Below, piece by piece: positions 44,321 to 53,161 of a stretch of 64,000 nt of DNA (position 1 is its first letter; each line of letters opens with the position of its first letter). The notes under the pieces are model-generated. The model was given only the letters and a program-made list of their open reading frames with translations, made no database searches and was not told the DNA's origin. Origin of the DNA: Paenibacillus rhizophilus (lineage in GTDB: Bacteria > Bacillota > Bacilli > Paenibacillales > Paenibacillaceae); assembly GCF_003854965.1 (NCBI RefSeq), contig NZ_RQPI01000006.1, forward strand, positions 62,001 through 126,000, written 5' to 3'. A program made the translations under genes and the position numbers.

Positions 44321-45024
44321 TGGATTTCACCGGGCACCTGAAATTTATAGCCCACTCCCCAGACGGTCTGAACCGGATTGTAGCCAAGGCCGGCTTTTTG
44401 CAGCTTTTCGCGGATATTTTTGATATGGGTGTCCACAACCCGAGATTCACCCTCGAAATCCATTCCCCACAATCGTTCCACTAGCTCATCCCGGCTAAAG
44501 GCGCGCTGCAGGTTCCCGGACAGAACGGCCAGCAGATCGAATTCTTTCGGCGTCAGCTCGACTCCGTTATCCATCACGGACACCTCGCGGGCATCCGGAC
44601 GGATGACCAGCCCCGGAAACTCCAGTACACGCTCCCTCGGAACCGCTGACTGAGCCAGGGACGCCCTGCGGATCAGCGAATGCATCCGGGCCACCAGTTC
44701 CTCCGGTTCAAACGGTTTGGTCAGATAATCGTCCGCCCCGATTTCAAGGCCCCGGATTTTGTCCTTTGTCTCGGAACGGGCGGTCAGCATGAGAATCGGC
44801 ACGCTGTTCTTTTCCCTGACAGCCTGGCATACCTGCCAGCCATCCATGTCGGGCATCATTACATCGAGCAGCACGATATCGAACGGTTCTTTATCCATTA
44901 TGGACAGCGCTTCCCGTCCCGTCGATGCTTCGCTGACCCGAAAGCCTTCCTTCGCCAGATAAATGCGGAGCAGATTGCGCATATTCCATTCATCATCCAC
45001 AACAAGCGCACGGAGCTGCGCCAT
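44317..45024 (-). CDS. OmpR-family response regulator
   Basis: The 235-residue protein has a receiver domain (ALVVDDEWNMRNLL, phosphoryl Asp in IVLLDVMMPDMDGW, Lys in YLTKPFEPEEL) and a winged-helix OmpR/PhoB DNA-binding domain (ELTPKEFDLLAVLSGNLQRAFSR, then VDTHIKNIREKL and VWGVGYKF). ATG 45024, close behind AAGGTGA, is the likely start; an ATG one codon earlier and a GTG further out are possible. It overlaps the kinase gene by 4 bases. It follows the His-rich peptide gene after 47 bases. Confidence 0.93.
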   Translation of the reverse strand: MAQLRALVVDDEWNMRNLLRIYLAKEGFRVSEASTGREALSIMDKEPFDIVLLDVMMPDMDGWQVCQAVREKNSVPILMLTARSETKDKIRGLEIGADDYLTKPFEPEELVARMHSLIRRASLAQSAVPRERVLEFPGLVIRPDAREVSVMDNGVELTPKEFDLLAVLSGNLQRAFSRDELVERLWGMDFEGESRVVDTHIKNIREKLQKAGLGYNPVQTVWGVGYKFQVPGEIQ

Positions 45025-45071
45025 CATCGTCACCTTCTTTTTTCACGGTTGCCTATGCTGCAAATTCCGTA

Positions 45072-45293
45072 CTATTCCGCTTTTTGATAACCCCTTAAAG
45101 CTTCAAGCTCCCGCTTCATTTGCTCATTTTGCGCTTTCAGCTCGTCAAGCTCCTGCCGAACGCCGGAATCGGATGCGGAAACGCCGTGCGAACCCTTTTT
45201 GCCATGTCCGTGTCCATGCGCTCCCTTCATCCCGAGCATCATAACAACCATCATCAGCGGGCATACCAGCACCAGCAGCGAAGACCAATTCAT
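45072..45293 (-). CDS. Small His-rich membrane peptide (DUF2933-like)
   Basis: 73 residues: a short N-terminus, one helix (LLVLVCPLMMVVMMLGMKG), a His/Gly/Lys-rich stretch (AHGHGHGKKGSHG), and a C-terminal coiled coil (ELDELKAQNEQMKRELEAL). The CPLMM...GMKG then HGHGHG pattern recalls DUF2933 peptides found beside heavy-metal and stress systems. It lies 47 bases before the regulator gene in the same direction. A metal-binding role is suggested by the His run but not shown. Confidence 0.7.
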   Translation of the reverse strand: MNWSSLLVLVCPLMMVVMMLGMKGAHGHGHGKKGSHGVSASDSGVRQELDELKAQNEQMKRELEALRGYQKAE

Positions 45294-45501
45294 CCTTCAT
45301 CTCTCCCGTCATTATTATAATATGGATTGGAACAAATTCATTATAGATGGAGAATATGTGGAAAATATGTCGACTCCGCCGGCGTTCAGCCGTCTTCTCA
45401 TTATCGTTCAACCTTAAGCTGCAATCAATAAGAGCATGGTCGCAGCGCAAAGAAAACGGTCGGATTGCACTCATTTCATGTTAAGGCGTGACAAACAAGA
45501 A

Positions 45502-45594
45502 GAAACGCCTGACGGCGTCCTTAAGGACGCAAGTACGTTTCTCGTAGAAATATAAGGCCATTTATAAGCATGTAACTTATAAAGTCTTATATTT
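45502..45594. repeat. Nested hairpins and 47-bp palindromic element, copy 2
   Basis: Within the 351-base gap between the His-rich peptide gene and gnd, 45502-45541 forms GAAACG...CGTTTC with inner GCGTCC-TTAA-GGACGC. Directly after, 45548-45594 is a 47-bp palindrome with ends AAATATAAGG/TCTTATATTT and an inner TTTATAAG/CTTATAAA stem. The outer ends match the element at 38984-39030. The rest of the gap (45294-45501) shows nothing clear. Confidence 0.7.
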
Positions 45595-45598
45595 AAAC

Positions 45599-45625
45599 AA
45601 AGCCATCCCGGGTTGGGATGGCTTT
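45599..45625 (-). terminator. Terminator after gnd
   Basis: Arms AAAGCCATCCC and GGGATGGCTTT enclose a short loop; TTTGTTTAAAT follows on the minus strand, 20 bases past the gnd stop. Confidence 0.85.
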
Positions 45626-45644
45626 GCCTGAAGCATCGGCTAAT

Positions 45645-47045
45645 CTACCATTCGGTATGGAAGACGCCCTCTTTGTCCGTTCTCTCATACGTATGCGCTC
45701 CGAAGTAATCCCGCTGGGCCTGAAGCAGATTCGCCGGCAGCCTTTCGGTCCGGTAGCTGTCAAAATAGGAGATGGCGCTGGCGAATGCCGGTACCGAAAT
45801 TCCCCGGCCGACGGCGGCGATCACGGTATCCCGCCAATCCTGCTGGTATTGCTCGATAATATGCTGAAAATAATCATCCAATAGCAGATTGGTTAAATCG
45901 GGATTATGGTCAAAGGCCTGCTTGATTTTATTCAGGAACTGCGCCCGGATAATGCAGCCGCCCCGGAATATCATGGAAATACTGCCAAGGTCCAGATTCC
46001 AGCCATATTCCTTCGACGCTTTCGCGAGCAGGCTGAAGCCTTGAGCGTAGGCGCAGATTTTGCTGACGTATAGAGCCCTTCTAATCGACTCGATGAAATC
46101 GGCGGGGATTTCGGCTTCTTTCGGAGCCGGATCGCGAAAAGCTGTGCCGGCTGTGACGCGCTCATCTTTTAAAGCGGACAGATTACGTTCGAACACCGCG
46201 GCCGTAATGGTCGGAACAGGGACCTGGATATCGAGCGCGTTCTGGCTGGTCCATTTCCCCGTGCCCTTTTGCCCGGCGGAATCGAGAATCACATCCACCA
46301 GGTATTGCCCCGTGTCGGAGTCGATCTTCCCGAAGATGTCGGCCGTAATCTCAATCAGGTAGCTGTTCAGTTCCCCTTCATTCCACTGTGCGAACGCTTG
46401 CCGGATTTCAGGCGGCGACAGATGCAGCAGCCGCTGCATCAGCACATAAGCTTCGCTGATTAACTGCATGTCGGCATATTCAATCCCGTTGTGAACCATT
46501 TTGACAAAATGTCCGGCCCCGTCGCTGCCCGTGTAGGTGCAGCAGGGTTCTCCGTCGACCTTCGCCGAGATGTCGTTCAATATGGGCGCAATGAGCCGGT
46601 AGGCTTCGTAATTGCCGCCCGGCATAATGGAAGGTCCTTTAAGCGCGCCTTCTTCCCCTCCGGAAATACCTGTTCCGACAAAATGAATACCCCGTTCTTC
46701 CAGCTCGCGGCTTCTGCGGACCGTATCCTTATAAAAGGAATTGCCGCCGTCAACCAGCACATCCCCGCGTTCCAGATAAGGCAGCAGCTGGGCGATTGCC
46801 TCGTCTACTGGCTGACCCGCCTTCACCATCAGCAGAATTTTCCGGGGCCGCTCCAGCATCTCTGCCAAATCCTGCATGGTGTAAGCGCCCTTGATCTTCT
46901 TCTCCCCGGCCTCTGCCAGCAGATGGTCCGTCTTCTCCTTCGACCGATTGTATACGGCCACGGAATAACCGTGTTCGGCTATATTCAAGGCCAAATTCTT
47001 GCCCATGACGGCCAATCCGACAACTCCCACTTGCTGCTTGCTCAT
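45645..47045 (-). CDS. gnd: 6-phosphogluconate dehydrogenase, decarboxylating
   Basis: The 466-residue enzyme converts 6-phosphogluconate to ribulose 5-phosphate with NAD(P). The Rossmann motif [15 protein letters not shown], the signature [13 protein letters not shown], the catalytic Lys in [16 protein letters not shown] and the C-terminal [22 protein letters not shown] tail are all present. ATG 47045 has GGAG 5 bases upstream; earlier in-frame starts add unlikely residues. It ends an operon of uronate/ketogluconate-type genes, so it probably takes gluconate-derived carbon into the pentose phosphate pathway. A terminator follows. Confidence 0.95.
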   Translation of the reverse strand: MSKQQVGVVGLAVMGKNLALNIAEHGYSVAVYNRSKEKTDHLLAEAGEKKIKGAYTMQDLAEMLERPRKILLMVKAGQPVDEAIAQLLPYLERGDVLVDGGNSFYKDTVRRSRELEERGIHFVGTGISGGEEGALKGPSIMPGGNYEAYRLIAPILNDISAKVDGEPCCTYTGSDGAGHFVKMVHNGIEYADMQLISEAYVLMQRLLHLSPPEIRQAFAQWNEGELNSYLIEITADIFGKIDSDTGQYLVDVILDSAGQKGTGKWTSQNALDIQVPVPTITAAVFERNLSALKDERVTAGTAFRDPAPKEAEIPADFIESIRRALYVSKICAYAQGFSLLAKASKEYGWNLDLGSISMIFRGGCIIRAQFLNKIKQAFDHNPDLTNLLLDDYFQHIIEQYQQDWRDTVIAAVGRGISVPAFASAISYFDSYRTERLPANLLQAQRDYFGAHTYERTDKEGVFHTEW

Positions 47046-47163
47046 TCGCTCTCCAGCCCCCTGTTTATTAGTGGCACACTTGGACATATACACTCGGGCA
47101 TAACGGAAGTCTTCCCTGGCGGCCGGCCGGGGAAGACTCCGCCAATGCAAGGCGCAGGCCTGC

Positions 47164-48141
47164 TTAGGCCTTCACGCCAACTTCCGGATTGACGCAGGTG
47201 ATCGGCGTCCCGCCGCCAAGCACCGCGAAGATGTTCCGGGCGCACAGCTCGCCCATAGCCACCCTGGCCTCCGTGGTGGAGCTGGCCACATGGGGAGCCA
47301 GCACTACATTCGGAAGCTCGGCCAGTCCCGGCGCAAGCTCCGGTTCAAATTCGAATACGTCAAGGCCCGCTCCGGCAATGACGCCCTCGCGAAGAGCGGT
47401 CACCAGCGCCTGCTCGTCGATGATAGGTCCCCGCGAATCGTTGATCAAGATGGCGCTGGATTTCATGAGGCCCAGTTCTTCCGCTCCGATCAGATGTCGG
47501 GTGGAAGGCAGCAGAGGCACATGAACGGACACGAAATCCGATTCGCTCAGCAGGGTGTTCTTATCTGCGAAAATCCCGCCCGTCTCCGCCTCAAAATCGG
47601 GATTCGGCCGCTGATCGGTGTACAATATCCGCATATTGAAGCCTTGGGCGCGCTTCGCCACGGCCTTGCCGATTCGGCCGCCGCCCAATATCCCGATGGT
47701 CTTGCCGCTGACCTGGGTGCCGATCAAATTCATCGGGCCCCAGTTCTTCTTGCCGGCTCGCACATACGAGTCGCTTTCCACAACCCGCCGCGCGGCCGAC
47801 AGCAGCAGGGCAAAGGCAAAGTCGGCGGTGGCATCCGTCAGAACGTCAGGAGTATTGCTGACATAAATGCCGTATTTTGTCGCGGCCTCGACATCAATAT
47901 TGTTGTAGCCGACACCGTAGTTGGCAAAGATTTTGCAATCGGAAGCAAGCGCCCGGCACACATCCTCATTGACCTGGGCAGACACAATCAGCACGGCGTC
48001 GAAGCCCCGGGCTTGTTCAATCAGTTCTTCCGTGCTGAGGCTCCGCTCCTCCGGATTAATCACCACTTCATATTGTTCGCGCAGCAGAGCCAGAATATTG
48101 TCCCCCAGCGGATATGTAACATAGACACGGGATTTTGACAT
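47164..48141 (-). CDS. D-2-hydroxyacid dehydrogenase (2-ketogluconate/glyoxylate reductase type)
   Basis: This 325-residue NAD(P) enzyme has [14 protein letters not shown] near the catalytic front, the dinucleotide motif [13 protein letters not shown], the Arg in [12 protein letters not shown], Glu in [15 protein letters not shown] and the catalytic His in [13 protein letters not shown]. Family members reduce 2-ketoacids such as 2-ketogluconate or glyoxylate. Next to gnd and kduD, reduction of a ketogluconate-type intermediate is the best guess. AAGGAG precedes the ATG. A T-rich 16-bp tandem repeat (48162-48209) lies in the gap to kduD. Confidence 0.88.
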   Translation of the reverse strand: MSKSRVYVTYPLGDNILALLREQYEVVINPEERSLSTEELIEQARGFDAVLIVSAQVNEDVCRALASDCKIFANYGVGYNNIDVEAATKYGIYVSNTPDVLTDATADFAFALLLSAARRVVESDSYVRAGKKNWGPMNLIGTQVSGKTIGILGGGRIGKAVAKRAQGFNMRILYTDQRPNPDFEAETGGIFADKNTLLSESDFVSVHVPLLPSTRHLIGAEELGLMKSSAILINDSRGPIIDEQALVTALREGVIAGAGLDVFEFEPELAPGLAELPNVVLAPHVASSTTEARVAMGELCARNIFAVLGGGTPITCVNPEVGVKA

Positions 48142-48161
48142 GTTTGATCGACTCCTTTTAG

Positions 48162-48209
48162 TATTTTGTTATTTTGGTATTTTGTTATTTTGGTATTTTT
48201 GTATTTGTG
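48162..48209. repeat. T-rich 16-bp tandem repeat
   Basis: Two exact units TATTTTGTTATTTTGG and a third, decayed unit, between the 2-hydroxyacid dehydrogenase and kduD genes, just before the former's ribosome-binding site. Confidence 0.85.
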
Positions 48210-48251
48210 CATTTTGCTTCATGTTGATTTATTGGACAGACCAGCCGCAAG

Positions 48252-49013
48252 CTATCTTGCCATCCAGCCTCCGTCCACGCATATGATCTGTCCGTGAATA
48301 TAACGCGCGGCACACGAAGCGAGAAAAACGGCAGTCCCGCCCATGTCCTCCGGCGAACCCCAGCGTTTGGACGGAATCCGGTCCATAATCTGCCCGCTGC
48401 GGACCGAATCGCCGATTAGGGCCGTATTCATCTCCGTCGCCATATAGCCGGGCGCAATGGCATTGACATTCACTCCGCGGGAGGACCATTCATTGGCCAG
48501 TGCCTTGGTCAACTGGGCAACCCCTCCCTTCGCCGCCGCATAGGCGGGTACGGTCAAGCCGCCGGAGAAGGACAGCAGAGAGGCAATATTGATGATTTTC
48601 CCCGAGCCTCTCTCGAGCATCCGCTTCCCGAACGCCTGGCACAGCATGAACACTGAGCGAAGCTGGACCTGCATCACCAGATCCCACTCTTCGATTGGAA
48701 AATGCTCCGCCGGATGGCGGCGCTGAATGCCCGCGTTGTTGACCAGAATATCCACCTGACCGAATTGCTCTTCAATATTTGCGGCGAGATCTTCCCCTGT
48801 CTGCAGCTCCGCCAAATCGCAGGCGACCGCATGACAGCGGCGGCCCAGCGCTTCCACCAAAGCCAAAGTTTCCGGACACTCCCCGCTTCGCTGAACGGAC
48901 ACGATATCCGCTCCGGCCTTGGCCAGCGCGACCGCCATTCCCTGTCCAAGCCCTCTGTTGCCTCCAGTAACGACCGCCAGTTTTCCTTCCAGTGAAAAAT
49001 CAGATAAATCCAT
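48252..49013 (-). CDS. kduD: 2-dehydro-3-deoxy-D-gluconate 5-dehydrogenase
   Basis: A 253-residue classical SDR: cofactor motif VVTGGNRGLGQGMA, NNAGIQRRHPAEHFP (the RRHP-type segment is characteristic of KduD), catalytic Ser in NIASLLSFSGG and Tyr-Lys in YAAAKGGVAQ. KduD interconverts 2,5-diketo-3-deoxygluconate and 2-keto-3-deoxygluconate in breakdown of unsaturated uronates; a related 5-ketogluconate reductase is the alternative. GGAGG precedes the ATG. It sits between the MFS permease and the 2-hydroxyacid dehydrogenase in the GntR-controlled operon. Confidence 0.88.
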   Translation of the reverse strand: MDLSDFSLEGKLAVVTGGNRGLGQGMAVALAKAGADIVSVQRSGECPETLALVEALGRRCHAVACDLAELQTGEDLAANIEEQFGQVDILVNNAGIQRRHPAEHFPIEEWDLVMQVQLRSVFMLCQAFGKRMLERGSGKIINIASLLSFSGGLTVPAYAAAKGGVAQLTKALANEWSSRGVNVNAIAPGYMATEMNTALIGDSVRSGQIMDRIPSKRWGSPEDMGGTAVFLASCAARYIHGQIICVDGGWMAR

Positions 49014-49091
49014 AGTATGGTTCCTCCATCTCCTGTATTTTGCGGCGGCATGAGTCCGCTGCCATCTAACCGCCGCTCTCTTTATTAAGCT

Positions 49092-50378
49092 TTAGGCCGC
49101 TTTTTCGCTCGTTCTGCTTTGAACCGACCGTGGCAGCGTTGCGGTAATAAGCGCAGATACGACCAGCAGACCTACAAGGCTGTATACCCCTACATTATAG
49201 TTGAATACTTGAATGAGAAAGCCGACAATATAGGGTCCAAAGAATCCGCCCAGGTTCCCGAGGGCGTTGATGGCTCCCCGGGCTCCGCCCGCGACTTCCT
49301 TGCTGAACAAGCGGGGAGGAATGGCCCAGAACACCACCCCTGCGGCCTTAACGAAGAATCCGGCGCCGATGAGAAAGATGTACGACAACCAAATGCTCCC
49401 GTGAATCGTTACAGACAGAAGCAGGCACATTGCGAATCCAAGCAGCGGAATAATAACGAATTCCCTTCTTTTTCCGGTCCGGTCGGACAGGTTGGAGAAC
49501 AGCAGCATGCCCGCAATACAAGCGATCCACGGCAAGCTGGACAGCAAGCCCACCATTCCCATGCCGCTGTTGGTCAATTTCTTCAGCATGGTCGGCAGCC
49601 ACATGGAGAATCCGTAATCGCCCGACTGGTAGCAGAAGTTCAGGGCAATAAGCTTCCACATGGATTTGTTCGGCAGCAGATCCTTGATCGATGCCTGCTT
49701 CACCTGATTTTCCTGCTCGATCGCCAACTGCTCTTCTTCCAGCTTGCCGACAATGTAAGCTTTCTCTTCCTTACTGATCCATTTCGCCTGCTGCGGGCGG
49801 TCGCTGACCATTAACAGCCAGGGGATAAGCACAATCAGTGAAACAATCCCTTCAATAATAAACATTTCGCGCCAGCTGGAAAAAGAAATTATGAATCCCG
49901 AGATAGGACCGGTGATGATAGCCGCGATAGGCGCAAACATCAGCACGATGGCGTTGGCACGGCCTCTTTCCTCATTGGGAAACCAGTTGCTGCACATCGT
50001 CAGGACAACCGGCAGCATTCCGCCCTCCGCTACACCGAGACAGAACCGAAGGATCAACAGCTGAGTCGTATTCGTTGCGAAGCCGCTTAATATGGAGACA
50101 ACGGCCCAAAACGGAATCACCCAGGCAATAAACTTTTTGCCGCTGCTCTTGGCGGCGATCTGTCCGCCGGGAATTTGCAGAAACAAATATCCGAAGAAGA
50201 AGATACCCGCCGTGAAGCCGGCCATCCCTGCAGTCATGCCAAGCTCTTTGTCCATTCCGCCGGATATGGCAAAGCTTACGTTCACACGGTCCATGAACGA
50301 AATAATGCACACAATCAACAGCGGAGGCAAAATCCGTTTCCAACGGCTGTTGGGTATTGTTTGAGTTTCGCTTTTCAT
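49092..50378 (-). CDS. MFS transporter, hexuronate-type (anion:cation symporter family)
   Basis: The 428-residue protein has twelve helices and fits the ACS family (ExuT/GudP type): RVNVSFAISGGMDKELGM after TM1, the loop motif GGQIAAKSSGKKFI, and RFCLGVAEGGMLPVVLTMCSNWFP in the fourth helix region. Such symporters bring hexuronates, aldarates or ketogluconates into the cell with protons. The neighbouring kduD and isomerase genes support a uronate-like substrate. A GGGGTG site precedes the ATG. Confidence 0.9.
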   Translation of the reverse strand: MKSETQTIPNSRWKRILPPLLIVCIISFMDRVNVSFAISGGMDKELGMTAGMAGFTAGIFFFGYLFLQIPGGQIAAKSSGKKFIAWVIPFWAVVSILSGFATNTTQLLILRFCLGVAEGGMLPVVLTMCSNWFPNEERGRANAIVLMFAPIAAIITGPISGFIISFSSWREMFIIEGIVSLIVLIPWLLMVSDRPQQAKWISKEEKAYIVGKLEEEQLAIEQENQVKQASIKDLLPNKSMWKLIALNFCYQSGDYGFSMWLPTMLKKLTNSGMGMVGLLSSLPWIACIAGMLLFSNLSDRTGKRREFVIIPLLGFAMCLLLSVTIHGSIWLSYIFLIGAGFFVKAAGVVFWAIPPRLFSKEVAGGARGAINALGNLGGFFGPYIVGFLIQVFNYNVGVYSLVGLLVVSALITATLPRSVQSRTSEKAA

Positions 50379-50422
50379 CCCACTGACACCCCTTGTTATA
50401 AGAAGTTTTTAAGCGAATACAC

Positions 50423-50899
50423 TTACATAATGGCTTCGTTGATCTTAATGACTACCCGGCGGATCGCCGCTTTGCCGCCTTGCTCCCAGATGGGCCGGTG
50501 AACATCCTCGGGGAAAAAAATCGCGTAATCCCCCGGTTCCAGCACCAGCTCTACCTCCCTGTCGATCTGGGCGTAAAAGATCGCATCCTTGGTCTCAAGC
50601 AGCGTCTCCGTCACCGCGTTCTTGCCCAAATCCACAGCAAAGCCGATTCGTTCCTTCCCCTCTACCGAGTAGTGCAGTTCAACATATTTGCGGTGCACTT
50701 CCGGTCTGGCCTCCTCCTTTTCACGGGTTGTGACATCGAAGACCTGAACAAAGAAATCGTCTCCTTCAATCGGATAAATGCCCGTCGCCATATGCTGAAA
50801 CTCATGCTGATGCTCCTGCAAATACCGGATGGCCCGGACCACCGGCTCCGTGTACTTTTTCTCGATGGCTTCTCCGGTTTCAATGTTGGAAAAGATCAT
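50423..50899 (-). CDS. YhcH/YjgK/YiaL-family cupin (copy 2 in operon order)
   Basis: The 158-residue protein has the family pattern: YPIEGDDFFVQVFDVTT, then the metal-type motif RPEVHRKYVELHYSVEGKE and AIFFPEDVHRPIWEQGG. The cupin His residues and Glu are intact. YhcH (NanQ) of E. coli speeds anomer conversion of sialic acid, and YiaL lies in a ketogulonate operon; an anomer- or sugar-acid-related role is likely. It lies 57 bases behind a paralogue in the same operon, and 44 bases before the MFS gene. Confidence 0.88.
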   Translation of the reverse strand: MIFSNIETGEAIEKKYTEPVVRAIRYLQEHQHEFQHMATGIYPIEGDDFFVQVFDVTTREKEEARPEVHRKYVELHYSVEGKERIGFAVDLGKNAVTETLLETKDAIFYAQIDREVELVLEPGDYAIFFPEDVHRPIWEQGGKAAIRRVVIKINEAIM

Positions 50900-50956
50900 G
50901 CCCGCTCACGCCTCTCTCCATTAAATTGGGGTTATCGTTACAGCCCCGCCGCCCTG

Positions 50957-51433
50957 CTACAAGACAGCTGTGCTGACCTTTACAATTACCTTGCGCAAGG
51001 ATGCGCCGCCTCCGTTCTGACAGCCCGGACGATGGACATCCTCGGGGAAGAAAACGGCGAACTGCCCCGGCTGCATCAGAAGCTCCATTTCATTCTCAGC
51101 CTGCTTGTAAAAAATAATATCCTTCTCCGCCGCCAAATCCTCATCCACAACATTGTTTCCCGTGTCCGCCGCAAACCCGATCCGCTCGTTGCCTTCTACT
51201 GAAAATTGCACATCGATATATTTGCGGTGCACCTCCGGCCGGGTATCCTCCTTCTTCTTGGTCTCCAGGTTGACGACCTGAGCGTAAATTTGCTGTCCCT
51301 CAATCGGATAAACTCCGGCATCCATGGACAGAAATTGCTCCCGGTTGTCCTTCAAATACTGAAGGGCTTTGGCAATAGCCTGCGGATACTGCCGTTTCGT
51401 TTGTTCCAATGTTTCAATACTACCGAAATACAT
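50957..51433 (-). CDS. YhcH/YjgK/YiaL-family cupin (copy 1 in operon order)
   Basis: The 158-residue protein is a paralogue of the next gene: YPIEGQQIYAQVVNLETKK, RPEVHRKYIDVQFSVEGNE and AVFFPEDVHRPGCQNGG. Metal-type His residues are conserved. ATG 51433 is chosen, with GGAGGG 6 bases upstream; a longer in-frame start adds 12 Arg-rich residues with no site. Two related cupins in tandem suggest a recent duplication or a heteromeric enzyme. It follows the IolB-like gene after 129 bases on the same strand. Confidence 0.88.
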   Translation of the reverse strand: MYFGSIETLEQTKRQYPQAIAKALQYLKDNREQFLSMDAGVYPIEGQQIYAQVVNLETKKKEDTRPEVHRKYIDVQFSVEGNERIGFAADTGNNVVDEDLAAEKDIIFYKQAENEMELLMQPGQFAVFFPEDVHRPGCQNGGGASLRKVIVKVSTAVL

Positions 51434-51562
51434 AGCTGACCCTCCCCGTGTCCTCCGCCGGCATATCATATGTTCATTTGGCCGGTTTCGGATTAATGAT
51501 TACGCTTTCAAATACTTGCCGTCGGACTAGGCGCTGTGCAGCAACGCTTAATCCAATAACGG

Positions 51563-52309
51563 TTACTTGTAAAAAGGGTGATCCTCTGACGCGGCCCGGC
51601 GATCTTCTTCACTTCCCTTGGCTCCCAGGAAAAAGATATATTTCATTCGCGCGCCCGGCGACGCTACCGTGGGATGATAGCCGTTGGGAATAATGACCGC
51701 ATCGCCCGAACGGACAATCTCCGCCTGCTCCGTTCCATCCATCAGCATTCCCACATGAACGCCGAAGCCATCAGCGGGAATATCGAAATAGAAGTAGATT
51801 TCCTCCAGCGTGTCGGAATGGTGATGAGGCGGCCAACTGGTCCAGGCTCCATCCTGCCCTGAGGTAATGCCTGTAACGATACGGCTCGCCCGGTCGGAGC
51901 GGGTCAGGAGGTTCGTGATATCGCGGGTGTAGTTGTACCTTCCGTGCACTTCCTTCTCCCGGTAGGCGGCGCCGTAATCGGCATAAATAAACTCCGCGTC
52001 GCTCCAAGCTTCAGCCTTCGCCATCACGAGCCTGGATTGTTCATAGCACCCTTCAATCCTGACCGTCTGGCCGCGCGGAACATAAAGGCCGTCCCCCGGC
52101 AGCAGCAAGTACTCGCTGCTTGCGGACACTGCCACCAGCTTGCCCTCGATGCAGACCAGGCTTGCTTCACTGCCTTCCAGTTCAATGGTTTGCGCCCCGC
52201 CCGACGGCAAGTTCAGCACGAACAGCTCCAATACTTCCAGTTGGCTGTTCCCGGGTCCGACGACCGGGTGCAGTCCCGGCGTGCTTGGCGCAGTAAATTT
52301 CAGCTCCAT
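51563..52309 (-). CDS. IolB/KduI-type isomerase (5-deoxy-glucuronate isomerase family)
   Basis: This 248-residue bicupin matches the IolB family, with the metal motif WTSWPPHHHSDTLEEIYFYF and the later GDAVIIPNGYHPTVASPG that supplies further ligands. IolB isomerises 5-deoxyglucuronate in inositol breakdown; KduI, a relative, isomerises 5-keto-4-deoxyuronate. No other inositol genes lie here while kduD does, so a KduI-like role is inferred. AGGAGGAG precedes the ATG. It is the first gene of the operon, 90 bases behind a GntR-type operator. Confidence 0.85.
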   Translation of the reverse strand: MELKFTAPSTPGLHPVVGPGNSQLEVLELFVLNLPSGGAQTIELEGSEASLVCIEGKLVAVSASSEYLLLPGDGLYVPRGQTVRIEGCYEQSRLVMAKAEAWSDAEFIYADYGAAYREKEVHGRYNYTRDITNLLTRSDRASRIVTGITSGQDGAWTSWPPHHHSDTLEEIYFYFDIPADGFGVHVGMLMDGTEQAEIVRSGDAVIIPNGYHPTVASPGARMKYIFFLGAKGSEEDRRAASEDHPFYK

Positions 52310-52399
52310 CTTCTCCTCCTCACAAAGGCTTGTGACTGTTTAACAACTGCCTACAACCGAATTTTAAAATGAAAGCGCATAATTGTCAACAAGTATTTC

Positions 52400-52407
52400 T
52401 GTCGACA
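52400..52407. promoter_or_regulatory. GntR-type operator before the uronate-type operon
   Basis: TGTCGACA is a perfect palindrome in the gap between gntR and the IolB-like gene. It recurs inside ATGTCGACAT upstream of gntR. The flanks add TTGTC and GACAA half-sites (TTGTCAAC at about 52383, TAGACAA at about 52411). This is the pattern of a shared operator. Confidence 0.65.
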
Positions 52408-52477
52408 ACTATAGACAAAAGAAATCCCCCGCGCTCAATCGGCTCAGGGGAAGCGGTTAACGTCAGAATTTTTTTCA

Positions 52478-53140
52478 TCAGAACTCTTTTTTATCAATCC
52501 AGCTGTTATAGTGAAAGTGGTTGCGAAGCGCGTCGAGAATCTCCTCATTGTTGCCTTCCTTCAGGGCGGCCACAATCTGGCGGTGCTTGTCGACCACCTG
52601 GCGCTTGTATTCAAATTCTCCCTTATCAAATTGGCGGCGCGTTCCCACAATCAGAATCGCCCTGCACAGCTTGTCTATGTTCGACCAGAACAGCTTGATG
52701 AACTTGTGGTCGATCACCTCGAACGCCTTGGTGTGGAACGCGATATCCTGGGCCGTGAACTCGTCGGCATCCTTATGCCCCAGCGCCAGCTCCATTCTGT
52801 CGACGGAAGTCTCCAGGAAGCGGATAATTTGCTCCCGCGCTTCGGACGGAATATGGCTGAGCGCAAAAGATTCCAGCATATAGCGGACATTGTAGAATTC
52901 ATTGACCTCTTTTTCCGTCAGAACCTTTACGACAGCCCCCTGCTTCGTAATATCCAGCAGACCTTCGTATTCCAGATTGCGGAACGCTTCCCGCACCGGA
53001 GCGCGGCTTAATCCAAACTCGCTTGCTATTGCGGTTTCCGTCAGCTTCAGCCCATTCTGCAATTGGCCGCCAACGATCCTCATCCGCAAAATATCGGTCA
53101 GTTGCTCTCCCAACCCTATGTTAAGCTTCGGATCAATCAT
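52478..53140 (-). CDS. GntR/FadR-family transcriptional regulator
   Basis: The 220-residue protein has an N-terminal winged helix (LTETAIASEFGLSRAPVREAFRNL, then GLLDITKQGAVVKVL) and a helical FCD effector domain with the usual metal-binding pattern (Asp/His in DIAFHTKAFE and HRQIVAALKEGN). FCD-type GntR proteins usually sense carboxylated sugars or organic acids. It is upstream of, and on the same strand as, the uronate-type operon, with TGTCGACA palindromes before both its own gene and the operon. AAGGAG precedes the ATG. Confidence 0.9.
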   Translation of the reverse strand: MIDPKLNIGLGEQLTDILRMRIVGGQLQNGLKLTETAIASEFGLSRAPVREAFRNLEYEGLLDITKQGAVVKVLTEKEVNEFYNVRYMLESFALSHIPSEAREQIIRFLETSVDRMELALGHKDADEFTAQDIAFHTKAFEVIDHKFIKLFWSNIDKLCRAILIVGTRRQFDKGEFEYKRQVVDKHRQIVAALKEGNNEEILDALRNHFHYNSWIDKKEF

Positions 53141-53161
53141 CAGGTTAACTCCTTAAAATAC

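Noticed and set aside
45502..45541. The nested hairpin as a riboswitch or sRNA.
   Set aside because: It resembles a palindromic repeat next to a second one; no riboswitch consensus or promoter is visible.
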